Shown here: piece after piece, positions 43,993 through 57,430 of the stretch
Layout: each line of letters starts with the position of its first letter
Numbering within the stretch: the stretch's first letter is position 1
Source of the DNA: Pseudeuparius sepicola
Taxonomy: Eukaryota; Arthropoda; Insecta; Coleoptera; Anthribidae
Reading direction: 5' to 3'
Assembly: GCA_963920635.1 (NCBI GenBank)
Contig: OY987301.1
Location: forward strand, 17,464,501-17,528,500
Length of the DNA stretch: 64,000 nt
Translations under genes and position numbers: made by a program
Notes under the pieces: generated by a model
Told to the model about the DNA's origin: nothing
The model's database searches: none
What the model saw: the letters and a program-made list of their open reading frames with translations, nothing else

Positions 43993-44416
43993 TGCTACCT
44001 TGAAACCAAATTCCTTTTCGTTTGTAATAACAACCGTGAAAGGTAATTGTTATCTTCCGAAACCGCGCACTAATAGGAAAAGGTGAAGAGACTATTTCGA
44101 CTATTAAAACGGCATTAAGGGGACAGCGATTTTCCGACGCGAGTTGGTGGTCTTTAGTGCGATTACATGTCGTCAATGCATCAGCGCATCTTCCACGCTC
44201 CTTGGCCTTGTGTCGGGATTTTCACGTAATTTGTAGAAAAATATTAATCACCCGTTCAAATAGGAAGTTCGCTCTATTACATCATTGCACCATACAAAAA
44301 TCAACGATTGTTGATCGGGTCAAGTTCCTTTATTTTGTTGAGGTTGAGCAGTCATCGCATCGATCATCGTCAATGTATGATTACATGTATTCATCGATAT
44401 AAGAATAAGAATAATT

Positions 44417-45615
44417 TTCATTCAATGTTTTCTTGTCTTATATGCGTTACTTTATTCTTATTATTGTAGTAAAGGAGAAAGTCTAGTATAATAGGTACCG
44501 GTTTCTTAAGGACAGGTTCAACTAATAAATCAATGACACTCAAATAATCGCCAACAAATTAAAAAAGTCATTAATATTGGCCCTCTGTGAGATACGTAGA
44601 AATCGACATCTTCATCTTATATTCTCTATCCCGAAAAACAAAACGGTGCAAGATTTTAGTTTCAGTACCTTGATTATTTTGGAAGATATTTCAATTTAAA
44701 AAATTAACTTCAACGCCTTCAACAACCACTGAGATTTAACCGGTAGTTATTAAGCTCAATTGTAATATTTTTGCACAAGATATAGTGCAGTTGTGCTGTA
44801 CCATTATTAGTTGGACACCCTGTATAATATATGGACATTTGATCATTCTACAACGTGTACAAACCATTTAAAAAAATACGTAAGTATGTTTTTGTTGTTA
44901 ACATTCATTTTTATATTTAAAAATATGAATTATTTAAAATTTTTCTCTAAAACACCCTGTATTAGAATAATGTAACTAATTTTTGGTGTTTAGGTCTTAT
45001 TTTCGGGATCATGCAAATTGCAGGATCCGCAGTTAAGTAATTATTTGTTTTGATTCAATGTTTTCTTGCCTTATATGCGTTACTTTATTCTTATTATTGT
45101 AGTAAAGGAGAAAGTCTAGTATAATAGGTACCGGTTTCTTAAGGACAGGTTCAACTAATAAATCAATGACACTAAAATAATCGCCAACAAATTAAAAAAG
45201 TCATTAATATTGGCCCTCTGTAAGATACGTAGAAATCGACATCTTCATCTTATTCTCTATCCCGAAAAACAAAACAGTGCAAGATTTTAGTTTCAGTACC
45301 TTGATTATTTTGGAAGATAATAGCCATATTTCAATTTAGAAAATTAACTTCAACGCCTTCAACATCCACTGAGATTCAACCGGTACCTAGTTGTTAAGCT
45401 CAATTGTAATATTTTTGCACAAGATATAATGCAGTTGCCCTGTACCATTATTAGTTGGACACCCTGAATACTATATGGACATTTTATCATTCTACAACAT
45501 GTACAAACCATTTAAAAAAATCGTACGTATATTTTTGTTGTTAACATTTATTTATATATTTAAAAATAGGCGTCTTGAATTATTTAAAAGTTTTCTTTAA
45601 AACACCCTGTATTGG
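44417..45615 (+). repeat. Tandem direct duplication, two units of about 560-590 bp
   Basis: Unit 1 begins near 44417 and unit 2 near 45051. Both run from a TTCAATGTTTTCTTG start through TAGGTACCGGTTTCTTAAGG and TTATTAGTTGGACACCCTG to an AACACCCTGTATT end. Differences are scattered substitutions and small indels. No gene. Confidence 0.8.
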
Positions 45616-46339
45616 ATGTCTCAGAACATTTAATAGACGATAGAACTCGTAAAAATAAAAAGAATCGTCCATATGAACTGCTATGTTTTAAAGCTTCGTT
45701 TTCGAGAGACAGGTTAATAAAATAAACTTATTGTTTCAAAAATCTCAAAACTATACTTGACCGAAGTAGTGCTTGGCTTCAGGCTTTGCCTGCTGCTTCA
45801 CTGGGAAACCTTCTGGATGACTCCAGCTTCCGAATTTCCATCGCACAGCTTGTCTGTGAACAACGCGTGTGCAGTTGCGGCAAATCAGTTGATATTTTTT
45901 ATGGCATTAGTGAGCTAAGCTGCAACAGAAGTGTCGGTCGTTTGTCCCGCCACAGGTTGATCAAATCCACCATAAACTGGTCTTTAGTAGTTGGCGAATT
46001 TTTCGCAATTCTAGAACCGAGTGGGATTTGTAACAGTGATGGAAAACGGGCGGATGGAATGTCTAGTGCTCTGGAGAGCGGACAAAGCTGTATATAGGAA
46101 AAACATCTTTAAAGGCGGGGAAAGCTGCACGCAGTGGACAAAATCAAAAGATAAACAAATATAAAGAGTTGGAAGACCGTTTTACTTTTTTGTTCCCTTT
46201 AGTGTGGAGACTTTTGGTCTTGGGGGCCTTGGGGCCATGAAGCTAAAAAAACGTATCGCAGATATTATTAGCAAAAACCTAAAATGACAAAGGGCGAAAA
46301 GCTTCAATAACGCCCAAAGAATCAGTTTGGCAATCTAAA
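45616..46339. other. Intergenic, no gene recognised
   Basis: A 103-codon frame at 45786-46097 shows no known domain and no start or splice context that would make it convincing. Confidence 0.35.
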
Positions 46340-48360
46340 TAGCCTAGTCAATCTAGGCAGGTTTATACAGGCGAGGTAGAAAAAATTAGTAACAAAATGA
46401 TCTCTGCGGTAATGAGTAGTCAATGGGATCCTTATTAATCCCTCAAAAATCGCACTTTGTCGCATTGGTGGAACTTGCAAAAAAATGGCCGCTATCTTGA
46501 TTTTTTTCTAATTTATTAAATATTTCGTAAAGTATGCATAATATCAAAATAACTCAAGAGACTCTTTTTATGGAGAATTAAAAGTTACCTATAATGAGTT
46601 TAATGAATTTCAAGTCCATTGATCAAAAAACAAAAAAGTTATTGAAAGTTATATGATTTGGCAATATGGTTTTTTTATTTTGTTAATATCTGAAATAGTG
46701 GCAGTTTTGATTAAATCAGGACTTTTTTTTTTTATCTTTACCGGTGTCCAAAGAAGATTCACTATACAGTGTGTCCCAATTTGATACTGGACACCTCAGA
46801 AATATATGAAGGGCAAGAGAAACAAATGGTCTCTATTTTTTTATTGGTAGTCTCAAGGGAGAGTATCTCATAGGCAGGCAGGCGGTGGTATTTGAATGGG
46901 GTAATTATGGCCATGGCCTGCTATGATTTTTTGAAATAGCAAATTTTCAAGAAACCCTATTAGGGTTTTTTTTTACGACAAAACTTATTCAGAATGAAAA
47001 ACTGAGTGGATTCCCAAAATTTCAAAAGTCTAGGCCTACTTTGATCTTTAGATTTATCTCCCACTTTTTTCTTAGAAAAGTGTCCTTTCTGGAGTTTTCA
47101 CGTCAAAATTTTATGTTTTCACTATGAACAAGTTTCCTTAATAATATTTTGACATGAAAGCTCCAGAAAGGACACATTTCTAAGAAAAAAAGTGGGAGAA
47201 AAAGGCGAAAAAGCTAAAAATCAATAGGGTTTCTTGAAAATTTGCTATTTTAAAAAATCGTAGCAGGTCATGACATATTTACCCAATTTAAATACCACCA
47301 CCTATGAGATACTCTCCCTTGGGACTACCAATAAAAAAATAGAGACCATTTGTTTTCTTTGCCCTTCATATATTTCTGAGGTGTCCAGTATCAAATTGGG
47401 ACACACTGTATCTGAGGATGATTTCAAGGCAAAGCTTAAATTCAGAATTATGTTTAGCTTCACTGCCAAATAGCACATTCTTAGGATGTATTTTCAGGTA
47501 ATTTTTTTAAATAATAAGGTACATTTCTTATTATGCTTACGTTGTATATTTTTATAAATTCAAGAATGGCTGGGGAACTCCCTCGACCCCCTTAAATATG
47601 GTTGGAAAACTGACGAAAATGGAGATCTAGTACCTATTACCACAACACAAGATCCATAGCACCCTCAAATTTGTTGAAATTAATTTTTTGCGATTGCAAA
47701 GAAAACAGCTGCTTGAAGAATTGTTCTTGCAGAAAAGTTGGACTAGTGCTCAGCAAAATGTGGTCAGTGCTACGGTGTAAGCTGTAATAACGCCATAGTG
47801 CATGATGATGAAGAAGACGATTTATAAAGTAAAATTAAATTTATTTTAATTACTTAGTGTCCTGGTTCCTGCCCAAATGTAAAATGTTCTTATTATATTT
47901 ATTTGTTTTTCTACCCTTACAAAAATATTTCGATTTTTCTTATTATATTTTTATTTTGTCTACTGTAGTTTATTCTGTCCAAAAAAGGTTCTTTCAAATT
48001 TTTTCATAAAATGCATACTATTCCAGATATTAACCGAATTTTAAAAAGTGCCAAATCATATAAATTTCCATAACTTTTGTTTTTTGGCCAATAGTCTTGA
48101 AAATGTCTCCATTATAGGTAGCTTTTGATTCTCTATAAAAATGATCTCTTGACTTTTTTTGATAAAATGCATACTTTACGAGATATTCAGTAAATTCAAA
48201 AAAATTCAAGATGGCGGTAATTTTTTTCCAAGTTCCACCAATGCGACAAAGAGAGACTTTTGAGGGGTTAATAATGACTCCATTGACTACTCATTTCCGC
48301 AGAGATCACTTTGTTACTAATTTTTTCTACCTCTACCACGTATTTTGACTAGCCTAAAAG
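46340..48360. mobile_element. Long-TIR element with a second TIR element inside
   Basis: Arms of about 300-350 bp, left about 46340-46690 and right about 48005-48360, are inverted copies. Landmarks are GAGGTAGAAAAAATTAGTAAC, a TGATCTCTGCGG block, GACAAAGTGCGAT-type and ATGGCCGC-type blocks. Exact termini and target duplication could not be fixed. No transposase ORF; the middle holds the separate element at 46768-47408. Confidence 0.7.
46768..47408. repeat. TA-flanked palindromic element nested in a larger TIR element
   Basis: The ends are CAGTGTGTCCCAATTTGATA and its inverted partner, with TA at 46766-46767 and 47409-47410. The arms continue with CTGGACACCTCAGAAATATA and a GAGAGTATCTCATAGG block, and meet near the centre. 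No ORF. Confidence 0.85.
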
Positions 48361-48598
48361 GGGAAATACGGCCTCAGTTCTAGGAACTATCCCTCATTTA
48401 GTTAGAGAGTTTAAATGAGATGTTTTATTTATAGTTTAATACAGTATTGTTATACAACAAAAATATACATTCAACAAATAAAAAAATATATAACAGGTAG
48501 GTATTTATGCGGAATTCGGTATTGCCATTAAATTTCACTTGCAGACTCTGCAAACGTATTCTCGACGTAGGTACCTACTGTTTTTTTTATTGTATATA

Positions 48599-49791
48599 CA
48601 GGGTGATTCAGTTTTAATCTGCAACACTTCAACAGGTGATAGAAAACCAAAAAATAACCGCAGTTTCTTCTATAAACTATATCATTTTAAGGCCTTATAA
48701 AAAAGTTACAGGGTGTTAAAGTTGCAAGAAATATGTGGAATTTATTGAATATTTTACAAACTAGGTGAGATATTTAAGTCATATTTGGTACACGTTATAA
48801 CGGCATGGGTTATCATAAAACCTGTTAATATCAACCATCTTGAACAACCAGTGGCGTAGAAATGGGTAATTAGTATAATTTATTTTAGAAAAAAAAAATA
48901 GATCCACCTTGTATAGCAATAAAATGTATTCAAATTCTTATGTAAATTTTTATTGTAAACAAAAACGTTCTCTTAGCATTTTTTCATATGTGTCATGGTT
49001 TCATAGCAAATTTGATTTTTTCGTATTATTTCGGGGTAGGTACTTCTGAAAAATTAACTTAAAACTTTTCTCCATAAGTAACACTCAAAGTAGAAAAAAT
49101 GTGTTTTTCACTTTAAATACAGTAACTTTTCCCAATAAACTTACCCATTCAAGGTTTTACTTTTCAAGATACAGAGCGTAACATTAATTATGTAGGTATC
49201 TTCCTTAAATGTTTTAGACCCTGTATCTTCAAAAGTATAGCCTTAAATAGGTGAGTTTATTGGAAAAAGTTACTTTATTTCAGGTAGCAAACACATTATT
49301 TCTACTTTAAGTGTTACTTATGGAGCAAGTTTTTTAGATAATTTTTCAGAAGTACCCCGAAATATTACGAAAAAATCAAATTTGCTATGAAACCATGACA
49401 CATATGAAAAAATGCTAAGAGAACGTTTTTGTTTACAATAAAAATTTACATAAGAATTTGAATACATTTTATTGTTATACAAGTTGGTTCTATTTTTTTT
49501 TCTAAAATAAATTATACTAATTACCCATTTCTACGCCACTGGTTGTTCAAGATGTTTGATATTAACAGGTTTTATGCTAACCCATGCCGTTATAACGTGT
49601 ACCAAATATGACTTAAATATCTCAACTAGTTTGTAAAATATTCAATAAATTCCACATATTTCTTGCAACTTTAACACCCTGTAACTTTTTTATAAGGCCT
49701 TAAAATGATATAGTTTATAGAAGAAAGTGCGGTTATTTTTTGGTTTTCTATCACCTGTTGAAGTGCTGCAGATTAAAACTGAATCACCCTG
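48599..49791. repeat. 1.19-kb near-perfect palindrome, TA-flanked
   Basis: CAGGGTGATTCAGTTTTAA at the left and its complement at the right, with TA at 48597-48598 and 49792-49793. Each arm is close to 590 bp, and matched blocks recur all the way to the centre near 49195 (for example CATATGTGTCATGGTTTCAT and its inverse). It has no coding capacity. Confidence 0.88.
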
Positions 49792-49793
49792 TA

Positions 49794-50941
49794 TAATCGT
49801 TTGTACTCCGGACAATTTTACAGCTTCCGATTTGTAAAAGTTAACACAATTCTGTATTTCGTTTTAACTGTCAAATTTCTATTATTGGGTACCCGGCCAA
49901 ATTTTGAAAAGTCGGCGCCTCTGTTTCAACTACAGAACAACTCAAATATACATAAATTCGGTTGAAATATGTAAATTTAAATTCTATACACTTTTTACTA
50001 CTTTTACCAAGCCTCTCAATTTTGAGGATAAAATTACACGCGCGTCGCCACTGATGATAAAAAGTTGTCGATAATTAAAAATTAGAACCATGTCACAGAT
50101 GCTGGTTAATCTGTGACCATGTTTCAGCACTATTTAGCCTTACGTTGTTTATTGCACTTCATATTTCCAAATCTGAACTTCGTAATATATAGTTTTCACC
50201 GTAGATTAAAGGTGCCATAGTCAGAAGCATTATTGAAACCGTCGGCAAAAAATCCCGCTACATCAACTTTCAACTTTAATTTTGGAGCGAAAATAACTTA
50301 AAACAGATAAATTGTAAAGTCTTATAATTCTTAGGACTCGATACTAAGTTTATTTATAGGTATTTTAATTTAGTTATTTTATCTACTAAATATTAATCTT
50401 TATGTAAAATTTCATGCAAAATATTTGGTGTAGCGTGCGGAAGATTCAACAATGGTTATGGCAGTCTATGTGTAGCGTGTAGGGCCTATTATGTTTTTAC
50501 AACGAAATTTAAATGTCTACATAACCTACACCAGGAACGTATAAACTCTGGGAGCTACTCAAAGTTATCGAAGCTACTTTACTTTAAAATTTCGATAAAT
50601 GCTCACACACCGAATCCTTGTTGGGACAAATGTAAAGCGCAATCTTTAAATATACTTTAATCAAGCATGTGTTTCTATTAGTTTATTTATGTAGTAAAAT
50701 TCTTTATCTCGTACAGACAAGTTTAAAAACGCGTTGCCCGCTTATATCAAATTTCTACAGTGTATAAGATAACAGATTAAAGCGTAGCAAGCGGCCCGGC
50801 ATTTCTACGGTATCTTTCTTCAAACTGAACATGCAGCCTTTTTTGTCGGTGCACCTTCTATACAATTAAATATCCATCAATATTTGTACATAAAATGAAG
50901 CACATAAATTAGATTTTGGAAAATTTGATAAAATAGGTACT
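49794..50941. other. Upstream region of GPR143-like gene, dispersed repeat copy
   Basis: At about 50200-50345 lies an inverted copy of the repeat of about 170 bp found in COPS5 intron 2. The promoter of the GPR143-like gene is presumably in the last few hundred bases. No other gene is seen. Confidence 0.4.
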
Positions 50942-53900
50942 ATGGCAGATCCAACTATACAAACTTTTTGTTGTCATCACGGTAATGGAACTGATATGGC
51001 TGTGACTATAATGGAAGAGTTTAACACAGATGCCTACAACAGTGTCTGCCTTTTTTCGGCGTCTTTAGGAATATGTGGGGCTATATATCAGGTGAGCAAA
51101 AACTACAAATGTGCATTAATTAATATGTAGGGAAATAGGTATAGGCACTCAGTGATAGTGATAACACTGGCAATGACCCACTAAATTGGCCCGAATTTTC
51201 GCTGATTCGCAGAAATTAAATCGACTAAGGAATTTGAAATATATGTATAGCATAAAAATGTCGAATAAAATCAAGCAGGCATAAAATAAGTGCCCTCTTT
51301 TTCAATGTTGTGAATCGGCGTAAAAAATGCAGGACGATTCGTTTTTGTTTAATTTTAATAAAAAAAAACTAAGAATAAACGGATCAAAAGGAAGGCCTAT
51401 GGTTTAAAGGTAGTAGATATTATTTATATCGAGTATTAATTTTTCTTAATATTTTATTCTTAAAATTTTTATTTCGATTTACGAGTCTATTTTTATGTTT
51501 TGGTAATTTATGTGTTACATGAAAAAATTCGCGTTTTTAAACATGTCATTTGCCTACTACACTGATTTGGCGATTTTTTTATATTTTGAGGCTTTTGAAA
51601 ACTGGCCTGTGCTTTTTACTACATGGGAACATGGGCCTATGTGTTTAAAAACTGGCCACAGAATACCTACAGATTCTGTTGCTGTTGATTATTTATGTTA
51701 TTTCTTTATTATTTTGTGATTTATTTATCAGATTTTACCGAGAGAAGAATTCTCAAATAGTCATCGATGGATCTCATCGTCCGCTTCAAGAGGAAGGAAA
51801 ATAATAATATATTTAGCTGTTGCAGACTTATTAGCATCCATAGGTATGTCCTTTAAATTTGGAATAATTAGGGCAATGGCCCTCTACCGGCAGAATGTAA
51901 TGTACCCAGAAAAACAGCAAGGGTTTTTCTGTACTGTACGCAACAAATGGGAGAATGCGCCAAAATAAAAAAAGGACTATGGGCTGGCTATAGGTATCAG
52001 GCATGTCCTGAAACTAAAAAACGATTAATTTGATATAACGGCAAGAAAAACAAAACAAAGCATAATAATCATAATATATTTGTCCAGGGAGGCGACAAAA
52101 AAAGCAAGGTCACATTTGGATTCCTTGTAAAAAAAGTGCCTTAATAATGTTTAACTTAGAAATGTCCAGCACCCTTCGTTTTCGTTTAAAAAAATTAAAA
52201 GAAAACGACAATTTTCAGTTTTTTCGCAATATTTTCAAAACGAGAAGAGTTAGCCAAAATTTTTTTTACCATGCTCAGCATCAAATTCAGCAACTTTGAC
52301 CCAATTTAACCGACCTCGTATCTCTTAAGATAACCAAGATCACCTTGCATAGACTCTAAATACGGTCACCCTGTACATACTTTTTCATTGCAAACAACTT
52401 TCTCTTATACTGTTTTTCTCTACGACGCAAAATAAAGGTACTTTACTCTTGTGCCGCGTTTATGTTTTTGACTCCCCCTCGTGTACCGAGATATCTGTAT
52501 GCAATTTTTCGGGCCCTGTTTTGGTTTCATGTAGCCCCATATGTAGTTAATTTTTATTTCGGCGTAAAATAAAAAAGCATTTGTTGCGTACAGGGTATCC
52601 CAGTTAACATGATAGACCCGATTTTCTCGATAATTTTAAAGATAAATTGATGGTTCAAGAACCAGACTTGTGTGGAATTTTCCGAGGAATTTGAATATGG
52701 CGTCAAACTTAGGGTGTGCAGGGTGTTGTTAAAATTTATTTAAAAAATACCCTATTCCATAAAATTGGGAAGTTGGATTTTAACACGTGATGAATATACG
52801 GGAAGTAACAAGAAAGTGTCGGTTTTCAGAATGTCTCAAAAATCTGACCAAGTGCTGCTCACTTCCGGTCAAACCGAAAGTCAGAAATAAAAATCGACAC
52901 ATTTTTGTTACTCCCCATATAATTATTACTAATATTAAGTGGTAAAATCCAATTTTACATTTTTTTTTTGAAAACGTTACTTTTTAAATAACTTTTTAAC
53001 AAACTCCCTGTGTATTAAGATTGATGTCATATTCGAATTCTTCGTAAAATTCAACACAATAGTCTGGTTTTTGAACAATCTATCTTTAAAATTACTGAGA
53101 AAACCGGGTTTATTATGTTAACTTGGACACCCTGTACATTCCTGCCAGTCCGTGGTATGTACTACATACATTGTGATTTTATATTTCAGGAGTTTTCACA
53201 AGATCAACCCTTTGGATGAAAAATAAAAACATCATGCCTGCAGTAGATGATACATCAAGTGTTCTCTTTTGCGCCATATCTTCTGTAAGTGCCCTTTTTA
53301 AAACAAAAAAAACTAAGTATTTTAAATGTATTTCTATTGAAAAGATTTTCAGGCATTCGTCCAATATTTTTACACGGCAACGTGGATTTGGACACTAGTA
53401 TACACAATCGACATGAGGTTTATTTTAAGTCAAAAAGAATGTCGCATTGGGTATTATCATATGGCAGCTTGGATTATACCTGCAATCCTTACTACAACAG
53501 GCTTGAGCCTTTTATACATTCCCGATGCTAAGTAAGCGAACAAAGCAATATATAATATCCTTGCGTTTATGGATACTCTAGTTAGTTAACCCATGTGTGG
53601 TATCATATACCCAGATATGAGAGTATGCCTAATCTCCTAATCAGAATTGTCATATTAAAATCTACCAAAAATTGCTAGTCATATCCTTATACGACAATAT
53701 GTCACACATTGTCTAACTATAGGGTATGCATAAACGAGGGCAATATCTTGTATAAAACTATAAATTTATTGCAGTTGTCATACCGCATCTTCACTTCACA
53801 CAGCAATATTTAGAATATTACCAAATTATTTTGCAACTTACATTCCTATAGCAACAGTCATGATAGCCAATCCATGTTTGTACCATCATTCGACTAAAGA

Positions 53901-54386
53901 TATGGAAAAAATTATTACTAGTACATCAGGCCAATTCACCAGTAAAGAAAGAGACCTGTTGGATGCAATAAAAGTTAAATTTTCTGTAATAAATGTAGTA
54001 TTTTACATTTGTTGGCTACCGAACTTATTAAATGGACTTTTGATATGGTCGTTATGGTTCCACCTACCCGCTACTTTTATTATTAGCATTTGGTACTTAA
54101 TGGTATGATTTTGTATACATTTTCTTCTATTTATATTGATAACTTCATCTTTTAGGCACTTTTAAATCCATTGCAAGCACTACTCAACTGTATAGTGTAT
54201 AGGAGATGGAGTACAGGTTCGGAAAAGGTAATTTTACCATGGAAACAGGAAGAAATAGTAAATACTGTTGATAATGGTTTGTCAGTCAGCTACAAATCGA
54301 CAGGTGGAACTATAAGAGAAGAAATATATCCTTTATTGAGAAGCGCACCATCTAATAGCGTAAACGATTATAGAAGTCTGTCTTAG
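50942..54386 (+). CDS. GPR143: G-protein coupled receptor 143-like (ocular albinism type 1 family)
   Basis: Seven-helix receptor. In mammals GPR143 sits in melanosome/lysosome membranes and is a reported L-DOPA receptor. Exons are 50942-51091, 51732-51843, 53190-53284, 53353-53531, 53775-54102 and 54156-54386, all GT-AG with matching phases; 364 residues. Family blocks include the start MADPTIQTFCCHH (human starts with a similar TFCC), IIIYLAVADLLASIG, VFTRSTLWM, YTATWIWTLVYTIDM, GYYHMAAWIIPAILTTTGLSLLYIP, ANPCLYH, FYICWLPNLLNGLL and ALLNPLQALLNCIVYRRW. The C-terminal tail is much shorter than in human GPR143. Intron 2 holds a 544-bp palindromic element. Confidence 0.9.
52591..53134. repeat. 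TA-flanked palindromic element in GPR143 intron 2
   Basis: CAGGGTATCCCAGTTAACAT at the left, and a GTTAACTTGGACACCCTG partner at the right, each flanked by TA (52589-52590, 53135-53136). The arms also share the CCCGATTTTCTCG / GAGAAAACCGGG and GGTTCAAGAACCAGAC blocks. Spliced out with the intron. Confidence 0.82.
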
Positions 54387-54516
54387 TAGTTTTTTATTGT
54401 TTTTATATCAGTTGTGCATAAGTTTATCTTTTTTTTTCAGTTTTTGTGTATATAGTACCTACCTATAATTTTTAAAAATAATTTGGCATAAAAAAATATA
54501 CTTATTGAGTTGAGAT

Positions 54517-54522
54517 AATAAA
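54517..54522 (+). terminator. Candidate poly(A) signal of GPR143-like gene
   Basis: AATAAA about 131 bp past the stop codon, with a second AATAAA-like run close after it. Confidence 0.5.
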
Positions 54523-57430
54523 GTTAAAAATAAAATCAATATATCAGTGATCACAGCCATAATTAAATTAATTAAATATATTTTATTAAAAATGTTTTCT
54601 AAAAATTCTTGTCCCCTCTGGCACTGGCACAGATTAATAATTATTCTGTGCCTCTGGTGTATATCCATCCCTTTGAGCTCAAACTTTTGGACCACCTCCA
54701 TGCCAGGGAACTCTTTAGTTGATACACCAGGCACCTAGGGGCGCTACCACCTGTATAAATATATTTTGTTTTGTGGTGGTTATCAAAGTTATTATGAAGA
54801 GGAGGTTCGGGCATTTATATGCCCATAGCCCAAAACTCCTCATAATAATAACCTTGGTGGTTATATAAATGTCTTGTCTATGTTTGTGGTAAAATATAAA
54901 TATCAAATGCCAAATGTTGGCTTGTTGTGTTGCTGTTGCTCGTTTTTTTTTATTATTAAGAACAAAAACTACATAGACAATAGTTTTATCAATATAAACC
55001 TGGACAAACACTATATTAAAGACCTGTGCATAGCCCTGTTTCAAGTGATCGCCACTGGCGCCACATGATGAAAAAGTCGACAGGGTGGTTTAATGTTAAA
55101 ACACCATTGTTGCAGAAACTTTTAGAAAATAAAAGCATGCAAATATGTATCTTATAATGAATTTAATGTCCAAAATATAATAAAATTGTTGTTTATTATG
55201 TCCCTACAATTGAACAAGTTTACATGACTTATTTCCTTAGATTTCTTAAGAAAAGAAAGCAAGAATATTTTTGTACCTTTTGGTGTGAAATGAAGTCCAT
55301 GGCTATCTGTAGTGCAAGTAAGTATAGAACGCATTAGATTTTCCAGTTTCTTATTTATAATAGTGGCCCATTGGTTCGCTTTATTTAGGGCCATGGACAA
55401 AATTTTCTACTTTAGCTCTTGCATACCTTACAAAATACTCTTCCAAAATGTAATATTCAGAATTCTCGCTTCTTCAACTGGTTGGACAGATCACCACGTA
55501 GTTCCAAAAGTGTTTATTCTTCTGCAATTAACATAATGGTCTGTTCGTATGAAGGGAGTTCGTTACCGTAAAAAGAATGTTAATGGAACTAAAGCAGGAT
55601 ATTTAAAATATGGGATATTCTAAATGTCAGAAACTGGCATACCTATAACCAGAGAATATCCATGTATAACCTATAATAAGTCGCAATTTTTTGTTCGTCG
55701 AGTAGCGCGCCACCCCAGTCCGCAAACAACAATAGCCGCGTTCCTTATTCCTTTTGCCCCTACACTGAGAACTTTAGCTCAGTTGTTAGCCGAGCCACTC
55801 AGTTTGTTTTTTCCTTTTCCTGTCAAAGGCTCATCTTGTGAAAGGGTCATTTTCTCCACCACCACCAAACTGAGACAATAAGCTCGATAGTGAGTGTCCT
55901 CGCGAGGATGTGCTTGAAGGGCGAGGGGGAGGTAAAAATTCTCACTTTAGCTCACATGCCCACTTGTAAAAGGAACTGCCACCAACTGAGATAAAGTAAG
56001 AATTCTTAATAAAAGTGGCAGAAGGAACGCGGATAGCGAAGTCGGTCCAGTATAAACAATACACCCAGTAAACCAAATCGACGCCATTGCTGGTAGAATG
56101 TTTTTTTCGCGCAGATCAGAATCGAGCGGTAATGCGGGGAATGCATCAGGGATGTATTCGAATATTATGGAAATTTCACCAATGTTGGGATTTCCCATAA
56201 TTCTCTACCTGCACTCTGCCAGTCTACCCGTTTTGCATAAAAGGATTAACCCTTATAACATTAGTTACAAATTATTTAAACTCCAAACCATTATGTTCAT
56301 AAAAGAAAATAATTTAATCCGGCCCTGTATTGTATCTATTTTTATATTTATACCAGATTGGAAGGAACGGAACTCCTAAATCTTTAGGAGGTCCGTTTTG
56401 GAAGGGCTTGGTCCAAAATGAAGAGACAAGGTGACTTCAAATAACCTATATATTTTGAGACTTCAAAAAGGCGCAGACAGCATGTTCAATTTCAATAACT
56501 TGATGTCTATCTAAACTGTGGTTTTATTAATCCATTCCGCTGCCGACAGGATTTTACTTAGATCAAACATAAACATATAATGCAAGGTTAGTCACTAATG
56601 GGCATATAATGGGAACGACGACAAAGATAGTCTGGCTTCTAGGTCTAGGCTATCCTTGTCAGAAAAAATAATACTTTTCACACTTCTACGTTTTTGCGTA
56701 TCTCAAATCTACCAGCACTCTGGCTCAAACCTGTGAAATGTTTTGTGATAATACTCCACGACCTAGCCTTGTTTTTTTATTAGTCTTGCGCTTTCCCCAG
56801 AGAAATGGAAATTGAGGTAGTATGGGGGAAGGCGCCATAACATTACTTTGTCGCATATAGCAAACGGGTTCAGGCGGCACCGTCGCAATAACATTGCGAC
56901 GGTGTTGGTGTTGCGACGGTGCCGGTTCAGGTGGTGTGCTAATTCTGTGATCAATATGGCTGACACGCCAGGGTCTGATTAAACAGTATTCCTAGTAAAA
57001 TTATAAAAAATGCAAAAAAAAACGAGAACTAACAACGACCAAATCAAAAGCTGGGTTTAGTCAGTCAGTCAGTCAGTCATATACATACCTAGAGTAGTTA
57101 TAAAGGTAATATTTTTCTTTTCATAAAGTACCAAAGTGGATATTATAAATTATATTGATACGGCTCTGTCTATTGTTTACATTACCTGTGAAATGTAATT
57201 CCTGTGAATTTCTTTTTGCCCACTTTAGAATTGCTACTGCAACAACGTACAGCACATGACATATTTATTTCCAGAGGTCAATAGCTCACAATAACAAGGA
57301 AAACTGCACTTTTAGCCACTTTTAATGCACTTTTAGCACCGAGTCAACAAATTGACGTTGTTCTGGTAATTTATAACGTAGGTAAACCCGTTTTGGGTCA
57401 CGTAGCAGCTTCTCCCCTCCAATACTACCT
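54523..57430. other. Intergenic repeat-rich stretch
   Basis: No gene is recognised. Inverted arms of about 50 bp at 55736-55785 and 55983-56032 (CCGCGTTCCTTATTCC against GGCAGAAGGAACGCGG) mark a small degraded TIR element. A hairpin lies at 54778-54858. GAGAAATGGAAATTGAGG near 56800 recurs inverted near 57430, suggesting another TIR element that ends where the THAP-bearing copies begin. A short (TCAG)n run is at about 57059-57077. Confidence 0.45.
56876..56923. repeat. Three-part hairpin of GTCGCAAT motifs
   Basis: CACCGTCGCAAT (56878-56889) pairs perfectly with ATTGCGACGGTG (56893-56904) around a 3-base loop. GGCACCGTCGCAA (56876-56888) can instead pair with TTGCGACGGTGCC (56911-56923), so two mutually exclusive stems are possible. 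Confidence 0.7.
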
